From Agelaius tricolor (taxonomy: Eukaryota > Chordata > Aves > Passeriformes > Icteridae): 64,000 bases of DNA. The notes below the pieces were generated by a model. It was not told the origin of the DNA, did not search any database, and worked only from the letters and a program-made list of their open reading frames with translations. The stretch is from positions 2,432,501-2,496,500 of the forward strand of contig JALJCS010000039.1 in the NCBI GenBank assembly GCA_023055355.1, written 5' to 3'. Positions within the stretch are counted from its first letter, which is position 1, and every line of letters starts with the position of its first letter. Shown in pieces: positions 33,300 through 45,240 of the stretch. The translations under genes and the position numbers were made by a program.

Positions 33300-35915
33300 A
33301 TGACCCTGACAAGGTCAGATACACAGTGCAAATGTGGTGGAGCTGTGCACAGCAGGGGCCATCTGAATACTCCAGCTTCATGGGAACAATGCATTTTGTG
33401 GATAACCAAGAGACAGTGAGTTCTGGAGCAAGCAAACTCAGGAATGATGAGACCATTGTCCATGGCCTGACACACACTCATGTCTCTGCTGTGCTCGAGT
33501 CTCAAGGATGAACAGGAAACATTCAGAGAGAAGATGAGGAAGGAGATGAGCAAGGACAGTTCCCATGTGGCACCAGTGCAAACCAGAGGCCCCAGTGTCA
33601 GAGCCCAACATCCCCCAGCTAGGGAGAGGGAGTACACCCCACGAGTGGGCCTGTGGTTCTTCCTGTATAAACATGGGCAAGACATGAGAGGGTGGAATGG
33701 AAAACTCATCTCTGTCCTAGCAGCCTGGGTATGCGAGCTAAAGGAGGAAACTACTAAGAGAGGGATTTACACCCAAATGAATGCAGCCCCAGCTCCCTGT
33801 GACCGAGCTGCCAGGTATAGCAGAAGGGAGCATGATATGTCAGATCCCCTTGAAGGAATATCCAGAATATACGCCCAGGGAGGGAACGGTAGCCTGGACT
33901 AGAGAGGCCCTGCCTCTAGCCAGGTAGAGGCCAGGGAAAATTGTGTCTTTTGGGCTGTGTGGATCACTGGCACACCAGAGCCATGGATATACAAGGCTTT
34001 TGTCCATACTGGTGCACAGTGTACTCTAATCCCTTCAGGACATGTGGATGCAGAACCCGTTTCCATTGCCAGGGTGATGGGGGGATTGCAGCAGGTGATC
34101 CTGTTGGAAGCCAAGGTGAGCCTGACTGGGAAGGAGTGGCAGAAATTCCTATTGTGACTGGCCCAGAGGCCTCGTGTATTCTGGGCATAGACTTCCTCTG
34201 GAAGGGCTTTTAGAAAGACCCAAATGGACTCAGGTGGGCTTTTGGAATAGCTGCTGTAGAGACAGAGAACATGAAGCAGTTGAACACCTTGCCTGGACTA
34301 TCAGAAAACCCATCTGCAGCAGGACTCCTGAAGGTGGCAGAGCAGCGAGTGCCGATTGCCACCTAGACGGTGCAACACCGGCAGTATCGAACAAATCGGG
34401 ATGCCATGATCCCCATGCACAAAATGATCCATGAGCTGGAGAGCCAAGGGCTAGACAACAAAACCCACTCACCCTTCAACAGCCCCATCTGGCCTGTGCA
34501 CAATTCAGACAGAGAATGGAGATTGACTGTGGACTATCGTGCCTTGAATGAAGCGACTCCACCGCTGAGCGTGGCTGGGCCGGACAAGCTGGAACTCCAG
34601 TACGAGCTGGAGTCCAAGGCAGCAAAGTGGTACGCCACTGTTGGCATTGCTAACGCGTTTCTCTCCATTCCTCTGGCAGCAGAATGCAGGCCTGTTTGCT
34701 TTCACCTGGAGGGGCGTGCAGTACACCTGGAACTGACTGCCCCAAGGGTGGAAGCACAGCCCCACCATCTGCATGGACTGATCCAGGCTGCACTGGAAAA
34801 GGGTGAGGCTCCAGAATATCTGCAGTACATGGATGACATCATAGTGTGAGGGAACACAGCTATGGAAGTATTTGAGAAAGGAGAGAGGATCATCCAGATT
34901 CCCCCGGAATCTGATTTCGCCATCAGGAAGAACAAAGTCAAGAGACCTGCCCGAGAGATCCAGTGCCTGGAAGTAAAGGGGCAAGATGGACAGTGTCAGA
35001 TTCCCACTGAGGTCATCAACACAATCACCGTGATGTCTCCACCAACCAGCAAGAAGGAAACACAAGGTTTCCTAGGCACCACAGGATTTTGGACAATCCC
35101 CATTCCCAAGTACAGCCAGAATGTGAGCCCTCTCTACCTGGTCATCGGCAGAAAAGGACGATGTCCAGTGGTGCCCTGAACAGCAACAAGACTTTGCCCA
35201 GATCAAGCAGGAGATCGCTCATGCAGTGGCCCTTGGCCCAGTCAGGACAAGAGCAGAGGTGAAGAACGTGCTCTACTCTGCAGCTGGGTACAATGGCTTG
35301 TCCTGGAGCCTTTGGCAGAAGGTGCCTGGGAAGACTCGGGGCCAACCACTCGGATTCTGGAGCTGAAGTTTCAGAGGGTCCAAAGCCAACTCCACTCCCA
35401 GAGAGGAGGAAATCTTGGCTGCCTATGAAGGAGTCCAGGCTGCCTCAGAGGTAATAGGCACTGAAGCACAACTCCTCCTGGCAGCCTGACTACCGGTACT
35501 GGGGTGCATGTTCAAAGCAAAGGTTCCCTCTACGCACCATGCCACCAGTGCTACATGGAGCAAGTGGATTGCCCTCATCACACAGCACGCCCGTACTGGA
35601 AACCTGAATGGCCCTGGGATTCTGGAAATAATTACAAACTGGCCGGAAGGTGAAACTGTAGTCTCACTGACAAAGAGGAGCAGGAACAAGCGACAAGGGA
35701 CTGAAGAAGCTCCACCATAAAACCAATTACCAGCAGAGGAAACACTCTACGCTCTTTTCACTGATGGCTCCTGTCGCATCGTAGGGATGAACTGGAAGTG
35801 GAAAGCAGCCGTATGGAGCCCCACATGACAGGCTGCTCAAGCTACCGAAGGAGAAGGTGGATCAAGTCAACTTGCTGAACTCAAAGCTGTTCAGCTGGCC
35901 CTGGACATTGCTGGG
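33300..35915 (+). mobile_element. ERV-L-like (class III) remnant, protease to RNase H
   Basis: This is a degraded but collinear pol region. A protease-like stretch has a HTGAQCTLIPSG block (~34005) and CILGIDFLWKG (~34175-34210). Next is a reverse transcriptase with HSPFNSPIWPV, WRLTVDYRALNEATPPLS and YMDDIIV (34828-34848). Connection sequence follows, and the RNase H start ALFTDGSCRIVG lies at about 35755-35790. No LTRs adjoin in a recognisable pair; it ends abruptly at about 35915 against an LTR-promoter fragment. The block order and motifs agree with vertebrate ERV-L. Confidence 0.75.
34370..34849 (+). pseudogene. ERV-L-like reverse transcriptase fragment
   Basis: A 159-codon open frame spans reverse transcriptase blocks 2-5 and ends at the polymerase motif YMDDIIV followed by TGA. 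The block A aspartate is replaced (GIANAFLSIPL, where an acidic residue is expected after the isoleucine). The LPQG block is shifted out of frame, reading LELTAPRVEAQP. The enzyme is dead. Confidence 0.75.
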
Positions 35916-35919
35916 TAAA

Positions 35920-36130
35920 AATATAATTAAGTCCCTTTGACTTGCTCTTTTTGGACTATAAAAGCTGGAGCCACTTTCGGGGCAAATTTGGAGACCTCAT
36001 CTATGGGTGGATGGATGACCTAGAATTTTCCCAATTGCTGGGAATGGTTCCCCAGGTCCTTGGTGAAAAATGCGGCTCCCCAGCAAGTGCAGATCTGCAA
36101 GACGAGAAACAATTTAGGCAATTGGTGATG
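35920..36130 (+). mobile_element. LTR promoter fragment, second copy
   Basis: This is a direct repeat of 21150-21335, with the same CTATAAAAGCTGGAGCCAC and GGGGCAAATTTGGAGACCTC. It follows the ERV-L-like remnant without a visible junction motif. Confidence 0.6.
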
Positions 36131-36339
36131 CATCTTTCTAAATCGCTCTCCTTTCTTTCTTACAGTACTGATTTAGGGGAACTACCTTGCTTGTTTTTGC
36201 TTGTTACTAAAACCAAGCGCACATTTTTTATTAAGTGTATTATCTTACATTGTGGTTCCTTCATATTCACAGTAAAAGAAGAACATTATTTCCAGTGATG
36301 TGTCCTTTAAATCACCTCAGTCAATTGGCAGAACACCAG

Positions 36340-37000
36340 GAGGCCCCTAAGGAGCCGGGGTGCTGGGAAGCCCTGAGGAACTGGGTGTCAGAGGGCACAA
36401 GCAGCCCCCAGGCAGCCGCCTTGTCCCTGGCACCCGGCTGCTCTGGCGCTTCCCCAGAGCGTCTCCCAGGCCTGCGGCAGAGCCCTCCAGGCCGGGCCTC
36501 AGCAGGAGGGTGGGGGCACCCCTGAGGTGCCCAGGCTGGGCTGGCTGGGCACAGGGAGGGCAAAGCTCCCCTGCTGGGGCATGGGATGAGGCAGTGGGAA
36601 GCCAGAGAACCTGAGATTTTACCCCCCAAATGTTCTGTCTTTGCCCTAACATTTACCTCAGGTTTTGTCACAAAATGATCTCCATGTGCCCTCTAGAAAT
36701 TACTCAGACTTTTCCTCAAAAGTAATTTTTTTCCCTAGAGATCCCCTCAAATTTTCCTGCTCAAATATCTACTACATGTACTCGACAGTTCACCTCTGAT
36801 TTCATTATTCTCACAGTCCAGTGATTACCTCAACTGGAAAGCCCAAATGTTCATTCCGTGCCCTACAGGTGGCACCAGGTAACTCCAGCATTCCTGTGCT
36901 ATGAAGTTCTCTCCCTGGAAGCTACTGCAGCTTTACCCCTGGCCAAGTGAAACACTCCCTGGTGCTGAGGCAAGCCTGGCCCATGCTCCTCGGTGTGTAT
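36340..37000. other. Mixed unannotated sequence with a fragment of MROH 3' flank
   Basis: 36365-36425 resembles a piece of the duplicated MROH 3' flank (GGCACAAGCAGCCCCCAGGCAGCCGCC region). The rest shows nothing I can name. Confidence 0.45.
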
Positions 37001-37600
37001 GAGCGCAGGGCAGCCCCAGGGCAGCTCCCCCAGGGCTTCTGCAAGGCCGCCCGGCGCCCGGCCCCGCGGGGCGGCCCCAGCGGGTTCGAGTTGCCGCCCG
37101 CGGCTGAGGGGAGCGGCGGGGCGGGGCCGCCCGCGCCTGGGCGGGAAACGCTCCCTGCGGCGGGGAGCGGGCGGCGGCGGCGCAGCGGGGAGCGGCCCGG
37201 CCCTGCCGTGTCCCTCAGGGCGAGCCCACGGCCCCTCAGCGGCCCTGACGTCCCTTCAGCCAGCGGCATGTGCGCTCAGCCACACGCGGCGTGCCCGTGT
37301 CCCCCTCACTTTCCCTCAGTGACACCGCTTCACCCTGGGAGACACGACAGACACCCGCCTCCCCTCAGGGACTCACGCTGGCCTCAGTGGCATGCAGGGC
37401 ATTTGCATCCCATTCAGAGACTGTCATGACACCTCAGCGACCCACGGGGCATCTGCCTTCCCTTCAGTGACAGAAAGGCACCTGCAACCTGCTGGTGAAG
37501 CCTCAAGTCTGCTCAGTGACCCCATGTGCCCTCAGCATTGGGACACCCACTTTTCTCTCAGTGACCCTCATGTCCCATCAGCAAACCAAGAGGCACCAGC
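37001..37600. repeat. CpG-rich block followed by degenerate CTCAGTGAC-type minisatellite
   Basis: 37020-37210 is strongly CpG-rich with GGCGGCGGCG runs. From about 37210 to 37600, CCCTCAGTGACAC-like motifs recur every 45-60 bases (about eight times) with diverged spacers. It could be a promoter island plus a decayed minisatellite. No splice-supported coding exon is seen. Confidence 0.45.
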
Positions 37601-38234
37601 CATCCTGTGGGCGACTCAGAGCGAGTGCAGTGGGTCATGGCGGCCAGGGGCCAGCAGCAAGCAGAAAGCCAGGGCTGGGGAACAGGTTCTGCTCTGCTTA
37701 CAGCATGGGCTGAGGGCCGGGAGAGCTCCATTTCCCCCTTGAGATGTTGGAGACAGGGCCTTTCACCCTCCTTACAGGGCTGCCCCTCGCTGCAGGCAGC
37801 CAAAGGAGCACGACGGCAAAAGGCCAAGGACAGCAAAGCAAAGAGCCAGCCCTGCAAATAGGGAGGCAAACCCAGTTTGGCACCCGAAGGTGCCTGCCAC
37901 TCTCATGTGTCCCTGCCCTGGGAATGCCAGGAATGCCCTTTGTCCAGAGGGCCTTTCTGTGGCCCCTCTTGGCTCAAAGCTGCTGCTCTTCTGGCTCAAT
38001 GGGGCCTAAAGCCGCAGAACTCGGCCTCCCCCACAGCAACAGGAACAAGACTCGGAGAGCAGACAGTGGAGCTCCATGCCTAAGGCTGAGGGGCCGGGGG
38101 CTCCAGTCTGGAGCACATGTAGGACACACGCCCAGCCCCACAACTCCTGGCCTCACAGCCCTGAAAGGCCGGGACCAGGGTTCCACGCCTGATTCCAGGG
38201 GGTCCCTCCAACCGCCCACTGAGGAAGCGCCAGA

Positions 38235-38750
38235 GCAGCCGGCTGTCAGGAACAAGGCAGCTGCCAGGGGGCTGCTTGTGGCCTCTGACAGCCCATTGCT
38301 CAGGGCTTGCCAGTGCCCCAGCCCCTCAGGCCCTGCCCCAGCCTGGCCAAGCTGCCCAGCAGCAGCGCCACAGCCTCACAGCAGCTCCAGAGCAGCCCCA
38401 TCCAGAGGCACCCGGGAGCCCTCAGCAAGGCAGGCAGCAGCACACGGGCGGGAGGACACGGATGGCGCTTCCTGCCTGGCACAGGCCTTGTGGCCATCTC
38501 CAGGCACCGCTCTGGCAGGGATCCCCGCAGCTCCGGCCCCTGCCCAGCCGCTCTGTGGGCAGCACAAAGGCTTCAGCAGAACCACCAAAGGCCAAGGGGC
38601 TTCTGGCCATTTCCCCTTGCCCACCGCATGCCTGGGCAGCTGGCTGAGCACAAGCACCCTTTTCCCCCTCTTCCCCTCTGCCCTACAGACCCTGGGCAGA
38701 AAAAAAGTCTCCTGAGACTCTTTGTATTATAACACAGTCTATATTTACAT
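38235..38750 (-). repeat. Duplicated 3' flank of MROH-like genes, copy C (inverted)
   Basis: This is the reverse complement of 19138-19650 and 27235-27740, lying just downstream (minus sense) of the terminal exon at 38864-39063. Its sequence is closer to copy A than to copy B near the TATAATACA end. Confidence 0.8.
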
Positions 38751-38863
38751 AGGAAAAAAATAGAATGGAAGAAAAGAAAATGGAAGAGAAGAAAAGAAAA
38801 ATCTTAAAGAAAACTAAAAATCCCCACTGGCTCAGGTTGCCCCAGCAAAGAGAGCCTCCCGGA

Positions 38864-41800
38864 TCAGCTCTCCTCAGAGCTCCAGCAGTGCAGCCAGCCG
38901 AGCCGTGACAGACAAGGCCGAGTCATCCATGCCCTGCGCAGCTGATCGTGCAGTCTCTGGAAGATGGAATATCGCCCACTGGCTGTTGTTCGGAGGACAT
39001 GCAGTGTTTGAAATGCCAGCTCTGACACAGCACTGCTCATGTCCTCCGTCAGGCTTTCAAGGGCTGCAAGAGAGACGAACAGAGCTGTGGTAAATAGGTA
39101 TGATTTGTGCTGACAAAATTGAGACAGTAATCAATATGGATGCAGTAATTAATATTTGGAAATAATAATAAAACAGTTAAAAGTTGTAATGCCAAGAAAA
39201 AAGGGAGAGGAGGGGTTCCACCCCCCCCTCCCTCCAGATGTTCAAGGACAGGAGGAAAATGCAGGAGATAACAGTTACTAAAAATTAACGGAAAGAAGGG
39301 AAAATCTGGTTGGGTCCCAGGAAAATGCCAGCTGTAAGAGATTTATTGCTTTTATGCTTAAATGTTAGTTTTGGATTACCTTGTACTGGCTTGGTGCGCA
39401 TGTGTAACCCAAAGGTAAATTAAAGGACATTGAGGAAGAAGAGAGGCCTTCATCAAAAAATGACCCCCAAAGGCTTGTGCGACAACCAAAACGAGCGGTG
39501 GAGCGTGCGCGGTAAAGGTGGTGATGAGGGCGGAGGTAGAAGTGTGATGAATCGAAAATGGGAGGAGATGACATTGACACATGGCATAAAAGGGGGGAAT
39601 CTTCACTTGGAAAGCTCGTACATGAGGTGGCAAGGGTCCTGCACTCCATGACCCGCAGTTATCCTTTGCTTACACGCTATTATTGGAACCAAATGATCCC
39701 TTATTTTATATCAAATAATATTGTAAGGATATATTTTCTAAACTATTCAATTAAGATTGCTGCTATCTCAAATATTGTTTGGTTTTTTATTATGGGATAA
39801 TTGGGCAAACATAACAGAGCCAAGGTCAGATCCCAGATCTGTGGGGAGCCAAGGAGAGCCTGCTGCCAGAGCCTTCCCAGCCGGCTCTTGCCATGGAGCA
39901 GGAGCAAGGGGATCAGCCCGGAGCTGCTGGCCAAGAATGGGCCACGAGGCCCTGAAATCTCAGGGTGCTCTGGCCCCGGGAGCAGAGCCCTCCGCAGCCG
40001 GGGCAGGGCTTGCAGCTGTCCCCGGCAGCCCCCGCTGTCAGCCCGCTGGCCTCACTCACCAGTGCAGATCAGCTGCAGCTCTTGCTGCTGCCCCCGCAGG
40101 TGCCGCCCGGCCATGCCTGTGAACACAGAGCCTGTCAGGGCGCCAGCGGCACAGCTCCCTGCCGGCGGCGCTGCCGGCCCTGCGGCCACACGGGCTGCTG
40201 GCCCGGCAGGGCTTAGCCCGGGCCCTTGCCGCACGCTGCCGCCCCAGGGCACGGCTGCCAGAGGGCGGCAGCAGCAATGCCCAGGCCGGGCGGGGCTCCA
40301 CAGCGCCGGGCCCGGCTGGCGCTGCCGGGGCAGCAGGCGGGGCTGGGGCCGAGCTGCGGCGGGCCGGGCCGGGGAGGGAGCCCGGGCTCGTGGCTCACCC
40401 ATGAACCTGATGGCCGCCTCTCGCAGGGGCTCCTGTGGGCTCTGCAGGTAGCGCAGGGCCCGGCGCAGGTGCTCGACCGCTCTGCTCCTGTCCTCTGCCA
40501 GCTGCAGAGAGCGGCAGGAGGGAAGGGTTGGCGCGGGCTCAGCCCCTGGGCCGGGCGCTGCCTGCGCCCAGCCCCGGCCTCCCCTGGCCGCACAGGCCTG
40601 AGGCGCGGCCTGCAGCCGCTGGCCAAGGGCTCCCGAGGGCAGGGGGCAGAGGGCCGGCTGCTGCCCGGGGAGCCGCGGTGCCGCCCCGAAGCCCCGCCGG
40701 GCCGGGGCTCCATGGGCGCCTGGCTGGGGCCCACGGGAGCCTGGAGAAGAGCACCCGTGGCCTCTGGCCGCAGCAGCGGGCAGGGGCACAGCTGCCCGGC
40801 CCCGCACACTGAGCGCCGCCCTCAGGGGCCTTCTCCAGGCTGAGCCTGGGGGTTCTCGGCTCCACTTACCAGGCACTCGCCAAACCTCCATGTCTGATCC
40901 ACCTGGAGCATTTCTTCGAGATTCCTCCTCTTTAGGAATCTGGCTGAAGAATGCAGTACTACGCAGGAGGCCTGGAGAGCAACAGAGAGGCACAGATGGC
41001 CCCACAGGCCAGGGCACAGGAGCATCCCAGTGCCACAGCCTGGAGGAGGCTGCAGCCCGCAAGGTGCCAGGGCAGGAGGCAGCCCAGTCCCCTCCCAGGG
41101 GGACAGCAGGTGGCCATAGGTCGTCACCTTAGCAACAATCTGATTCTCATCATGGCAGTGCAAGTAGAGTGGCACCAGGCTCTGGCGTACGTGGGACTTC
41201 AGGGCCTTTCTTCCATCTTCTGTTAATAAGTCCAGCATCTCTTGAAAGACACACATGCAGTTCAGCTGCACCTGGATATCACCCTGTATGAAAGGAAGGG
41301 CAAAAGACCTCAGCATCAGCTGCTTCAGGCCCCCCAGGGCACAGGCCTGCATCTGCACAGGGCACCAAGTGTCCGGGCAGCAGCCGGTGGCCGAGGCTGT
41401 GGGCACAGAGCCTTACGTGGTCAAAGAGTGGCAGGAGCGCCTCAGCCAGCTGCAGGGCAATGGGGGTGGCTATTGGGGCACCATTATCCAGGAGCAAATA
41501 TCGCAGTAGAAGAATGGTCATCCTGATCATGTCGCTATGATTTTCCTGCAGGAGCTCCACAAGACTTTCAGTCAGGCTCCCCATTTTTTCAGCCTGTGCG
41601 GAACACAAGTTTGTGAAAGGCCAGCCTGCCGCCGCAGGGCCCAGAGGCCAAAGGCCTGTCCCAAAGCACTGGAGCAGCTGAAGCGGGAGGCAGGAGAGCT
41701 GGGAGCAGCTGCCCCAGCGCCCCAAGCCCAGGCAAGGCCAAGCGACTGCCTTGCCCAGCCCCACGCTGCCTGCACGGCTTCAGCCACTGCCCCCTTCTCA

Positions 41801-44723
41801 CCATCAAGGGATTCTTGCCCAGCACTACCAGGCCTCTGAGTGCCAAGTAACGCCTGGCCCTGTGCTCGCTCTGCAGGTTCCGTGCCATGATCTCCAGAAC
41901 ACTGTCACTGCATTCCCTCAAGTCCAGGCACTCGAGGACCTGAAAGGCACCGGCATTGACAGGGACCCAGCCAGCAGGAGCCCGGAACTGCACAGGGCTG
42001 GGCCCAGGCAGCAGCACAGGGCACAGGCACCGTCCTGGCAGCTGTGCCTATGAGAGGGCAGAGAGCTGGAAGGCAGCGCTGGCCTTGAGGCTCACCTCCA
42101 CAAGGAATGCCAGGGCAGGGAAATCCCAGTATGGCATCTCTTGGCCGAGCATGGCGAGCAGGTAGAATGCAATCCCGGAACAGAAGTGTACGGCTGACTG
42201 GCAAATTTCTCTAAAGAGAGGAAAAAGCAAACAAGACCCTGAGCCAGTGGGGCAAATCTCTCCCAGGAGTGACTCTCAGAGTTCTCATCTTTCCCCACCA
42301 CCCTTCCAGCAAGGGGATGTGGGCCATTTGGGAGTTGGTCGCTCATGGGCACCCTCCTCTGCCAGCCTTTTCCAGTCTGCTTGGCCGTCCTTCAGTGACA
42401 AGGCCCTCTGGCCCATGATCATGGGCAGATTGGGGGACACCTGGGCACAGAGCACAAATGTCAGAGGCAGTGGGGAGAAAGGGCTCTCACCTGGCCAGCA
42501 GAGCCACAGCAAAGTGGTGGGTGTCAAGAGAGAGCAGCGTGTCCCAGCCACACCTGCGTTCCATTGCCACCACCACATGCTCACAGCGGAGAAGGCAGAG
42601 CAGGCACTTCAGGGTGCGCACTGCAAACCTGTGTGCACAGCAAAGGCCAGGTCACGCTGGCAGCACTGGCTCCTTGGCAGGCCACATGGCAGGGACAGGA
42701 GGAGTGGGATGGAGCACCTGTTGGGGCTGGTGGCAAGGCCGTGCTCTTGCTGACATCCCTTCCAGAAGGCATCGACCTCCTCTGGCATCTCTTCCGTGCT
42801 GGAGAACACTTGGAAGAGCAGATGCACAAATAGGCGGGGAAAATACACCTTCAATATCCGTGGCAGACAGGGCACCTGCAGGATCTTCCACATCACCACG
42901 GTTGCCTGCAAAGGACAAAGCCCCCCAAGACAGCGCTCAGTGCCCAGGCGTCCGTGTGGCAGGGCCCGAGCCTGGCAGGGAGAGGCCCAGAGAGAGGCAG
43001 GGGAAGCCTCTCAGGGCCTGCTGGGCCTGAAGCTGCCCCTGGGCCAGGTTTCAGGCCAGCAGATGCAGTGGGGGAAGGAGGATGGAGAGCTCTGGAGAGG
43101 CGGCCTTGGGGCCAGCAAAGGCCACTTGCAGAAACTCACAGCCAGGCCAAAGACAGCCGTTTGGTCCCCATCGGAGGTGCACGTGCTGTACTCTGGCCAG
43201 CTCCCCAGCACATCGAGGAAGATCAGCTGTGCCAGCTCCGCAGTCCTGGCTGAGCCCATGATGGTCTTCCACATGGCCATGGCAGCTCTGCAGGGTCAGA
43301 GCTCTGTCTCAGGTGGGGTCTCAGACACAGCACCGGGGGGAGCTGAGCTGGCTGCCAGTTCTGCCTCTGCCCACTGGCCCTGGCCAGCAGCAGCCAGGCA
43401 GCCCAGGCCTGTGGGGACAGAGCCCTGAGGGGCAGGCAGGGAGCATGGCAGCAGGCTCAGGGGCCGACGTGCCAGGGCTGGGAAAGGCAGCAGCCAGAGG
43501 GCCCTGGAAGTCTCTGTTGCTCAGACACCTGGGCCAGGCTGTACAGGGTGATGGGATGGGGAGGCCTGAGCTCTCTGGGCAGGTGGGCCCCATACCTGTC
43601 ACAGGACGGGGCCACACGCAGGAGCGTCAGGACTGCGTCATCTGGCTGTGCTTCCGTGAGGTCCAGCAGGGCCTCGTCCAGCCTGGGCTCAGCACAGTCA
43701 TTGGCCACAAGCCACTGGTGGATGAACCTCACCATGGCGGGCACCTGCAGAAGGCACAGGGAGACTTGGGAAGCTGCCAAAGGGAGCAATGTTCCCACCT
43801 TGCCCAGAGAAGTGCTTCCCTTCCCCGCACACTGCCATGTGGCCTCAAAGGCTCACAGCAACCAGCATGCGTGGCTTGGGAGGCCAAGCAATTCCTGGGA
43901 GGATCAAACCCTGCCCACAGGCTGCTTACTTGTTCTGGATAGTATAAACCTTCCTCTACAAGCATACACAGGAGGGCAGCGCTGGTCTTGCTTTGGAACA
44001 GGGGCGAGTATGCTCTGACCCCAGTGCCCATGGCGATGGTCTCTTCCTCCTGCATTCTCCTCATGAATTTGCAGATGAACTGTAGGAGAAGGGCAGGAAG
44101 CCGGGGATGTTGCATGGAGTGCTGCACACACGGTGCTGGGCTGAGCAGGGACAGCAGGCCCAGCCCAGCTGGGGGTGGCTGCAGGTACCTGGGCTGTGCT
44201 GCGGAAGCGGCCACGGCTGGATTCCTGATCTTGTGTGCACTCCAGGGCTGCATCTGGCAAAGAGCGAGTGCAGCCAGAGCTGAGGGGCTGCGGGAGAGGC
44301 CGGAGAACACAGCCCAGCCCTGCGCTGCCCAGGCAGGGAGAGCCCCAGGATGCCCCAGGGGATGGAGCATGGCCACTACAGGGTGTCTGCCTGGGCCCTC
44401 TTTTGTCCTGTCCATGGGCATTTCCCCAGGGGATGGGATGGGATGGGATGGGATGGGATGGGATGGGATGGGATGGGATGGGATGGCATGGCATGGCACG
44501 GCATGGGATGGGATGAGATGGGATGGGATAGGATGGGATGGGATGGGGCCAAGTTGGCTGCAGGCTCCAGCCCTGCAACCCAGCTCTTCCACTCACCCTC
44601 CTGTGGTGGATGGAATGGCACCACCTCCTCAGTCTCCTGTGCTGGGGCAGCTCCAGGGCCTTCTTCCTCCTCCTCCTCCTCCACCCAGGCCATCTTGGGC
44701 ACTCTCGGGGGTCTCTGCTCCAT
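38864..44723 (-). CDS. Maestro heat-like repeat (MROH7-like) gene, inverted intact copy
   Basis: Exons, 5' to 3' on the minus strand: 44723-44597, 44253-44189, 44079-43930, 43744-43596, 43287-43140, 42905-42718, 42628-42491, 42210-42096, 41939-41802, 41593-41417, 41283-41128, 40971-40870, 40501-40399, 40116-40060, 39063-38864. All junctions are GT-AG and phases agree, giving 670 codons plus TGA. The protein has the same acidic leader and HEAT-type helices as the plus copy (LQLAEALLPLFDH, SPQEPLREAAIRFMG). Exons 11, 12 and 15 differ far more than the rest; exon 11 is one codon longer. The last intron is about 1 kb because it holds LTR sequence. Expression is not shown by sequence, but no disabling change is seen. 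Confidence 0.8.
39070..39830. mobile_element. LTR-derived insert in the last intron of the inverted MROH-like gene
   Basis: 39070-39560 is the reverse complement of 18350-18820, including the boundary with the terminal exon. Related sequence continues to about 39830, where the intron again matches the plus-strand gene (39835 onward). The intact plus-strand gene lacks this insert. Confidence 0.65.
44427..44546. repeat. (GGGAT)n pentamer tract in MROH-like intron 1
   Basis: About 22 units of GGGAT/GGCAT/GAGAT occur in the first intron of the inverted gene. It is the longer counterpart of 22160-22235. Confidence 0.95.
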
Positions 44724-45240
44724 GTCTCTGACTGGAGCTACTTGTGGGAGAGGTGCCCTGGGAAAGCTCCGGGGCACCAAGTCCCACACTCTGCCCTTGA
44801 GGGCAGCTGAAGAATAGAAGCCTCACAAGGCCACGGGTCACCGAGTTCTGTGCTCTGGCCTCGAGCTCAGCTGCAGGAAAAAGGCTGCGGAAAAGCTCGG
44901 GCTCAGACGGGAACGAGCGTGCTGTGTGTGGGCTCCTCACGGCACTGCTCTGTCCCGTTGTGCCCCGTTGCGGGCTCCCAGCTCCCCGGCAAGCTTCTAT
45001 TTCCCACGTGTCACAAAGGGGCCTTGGACACTGGGTTCCGTTCCATGGCACGGTGACCGTGCTGCAGCGTGCCAGCCAGGGCCCTTGCACACACTGCCGC
45101 CTGCCCTGGGGCCGCGCCCAGCCCATCCAAAGTGGCCCAGGCTGGAAGGAATGCCTGGCCCCAGGTGTCTAAGGCAGCCCCACAGGATCTTTAGGAAGGG
45201 CTCAGAGCATCAGCAAACGCTGCCCTGCTCTGCGGGCTCA

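Noticed and set aside
44427..44546. Telomere-like repeat
   Set aside because: The unit is a GGGAT pentamer, not TTAGGG, and it lies inside an intron at the same place as a shorter tract in the paralogue.
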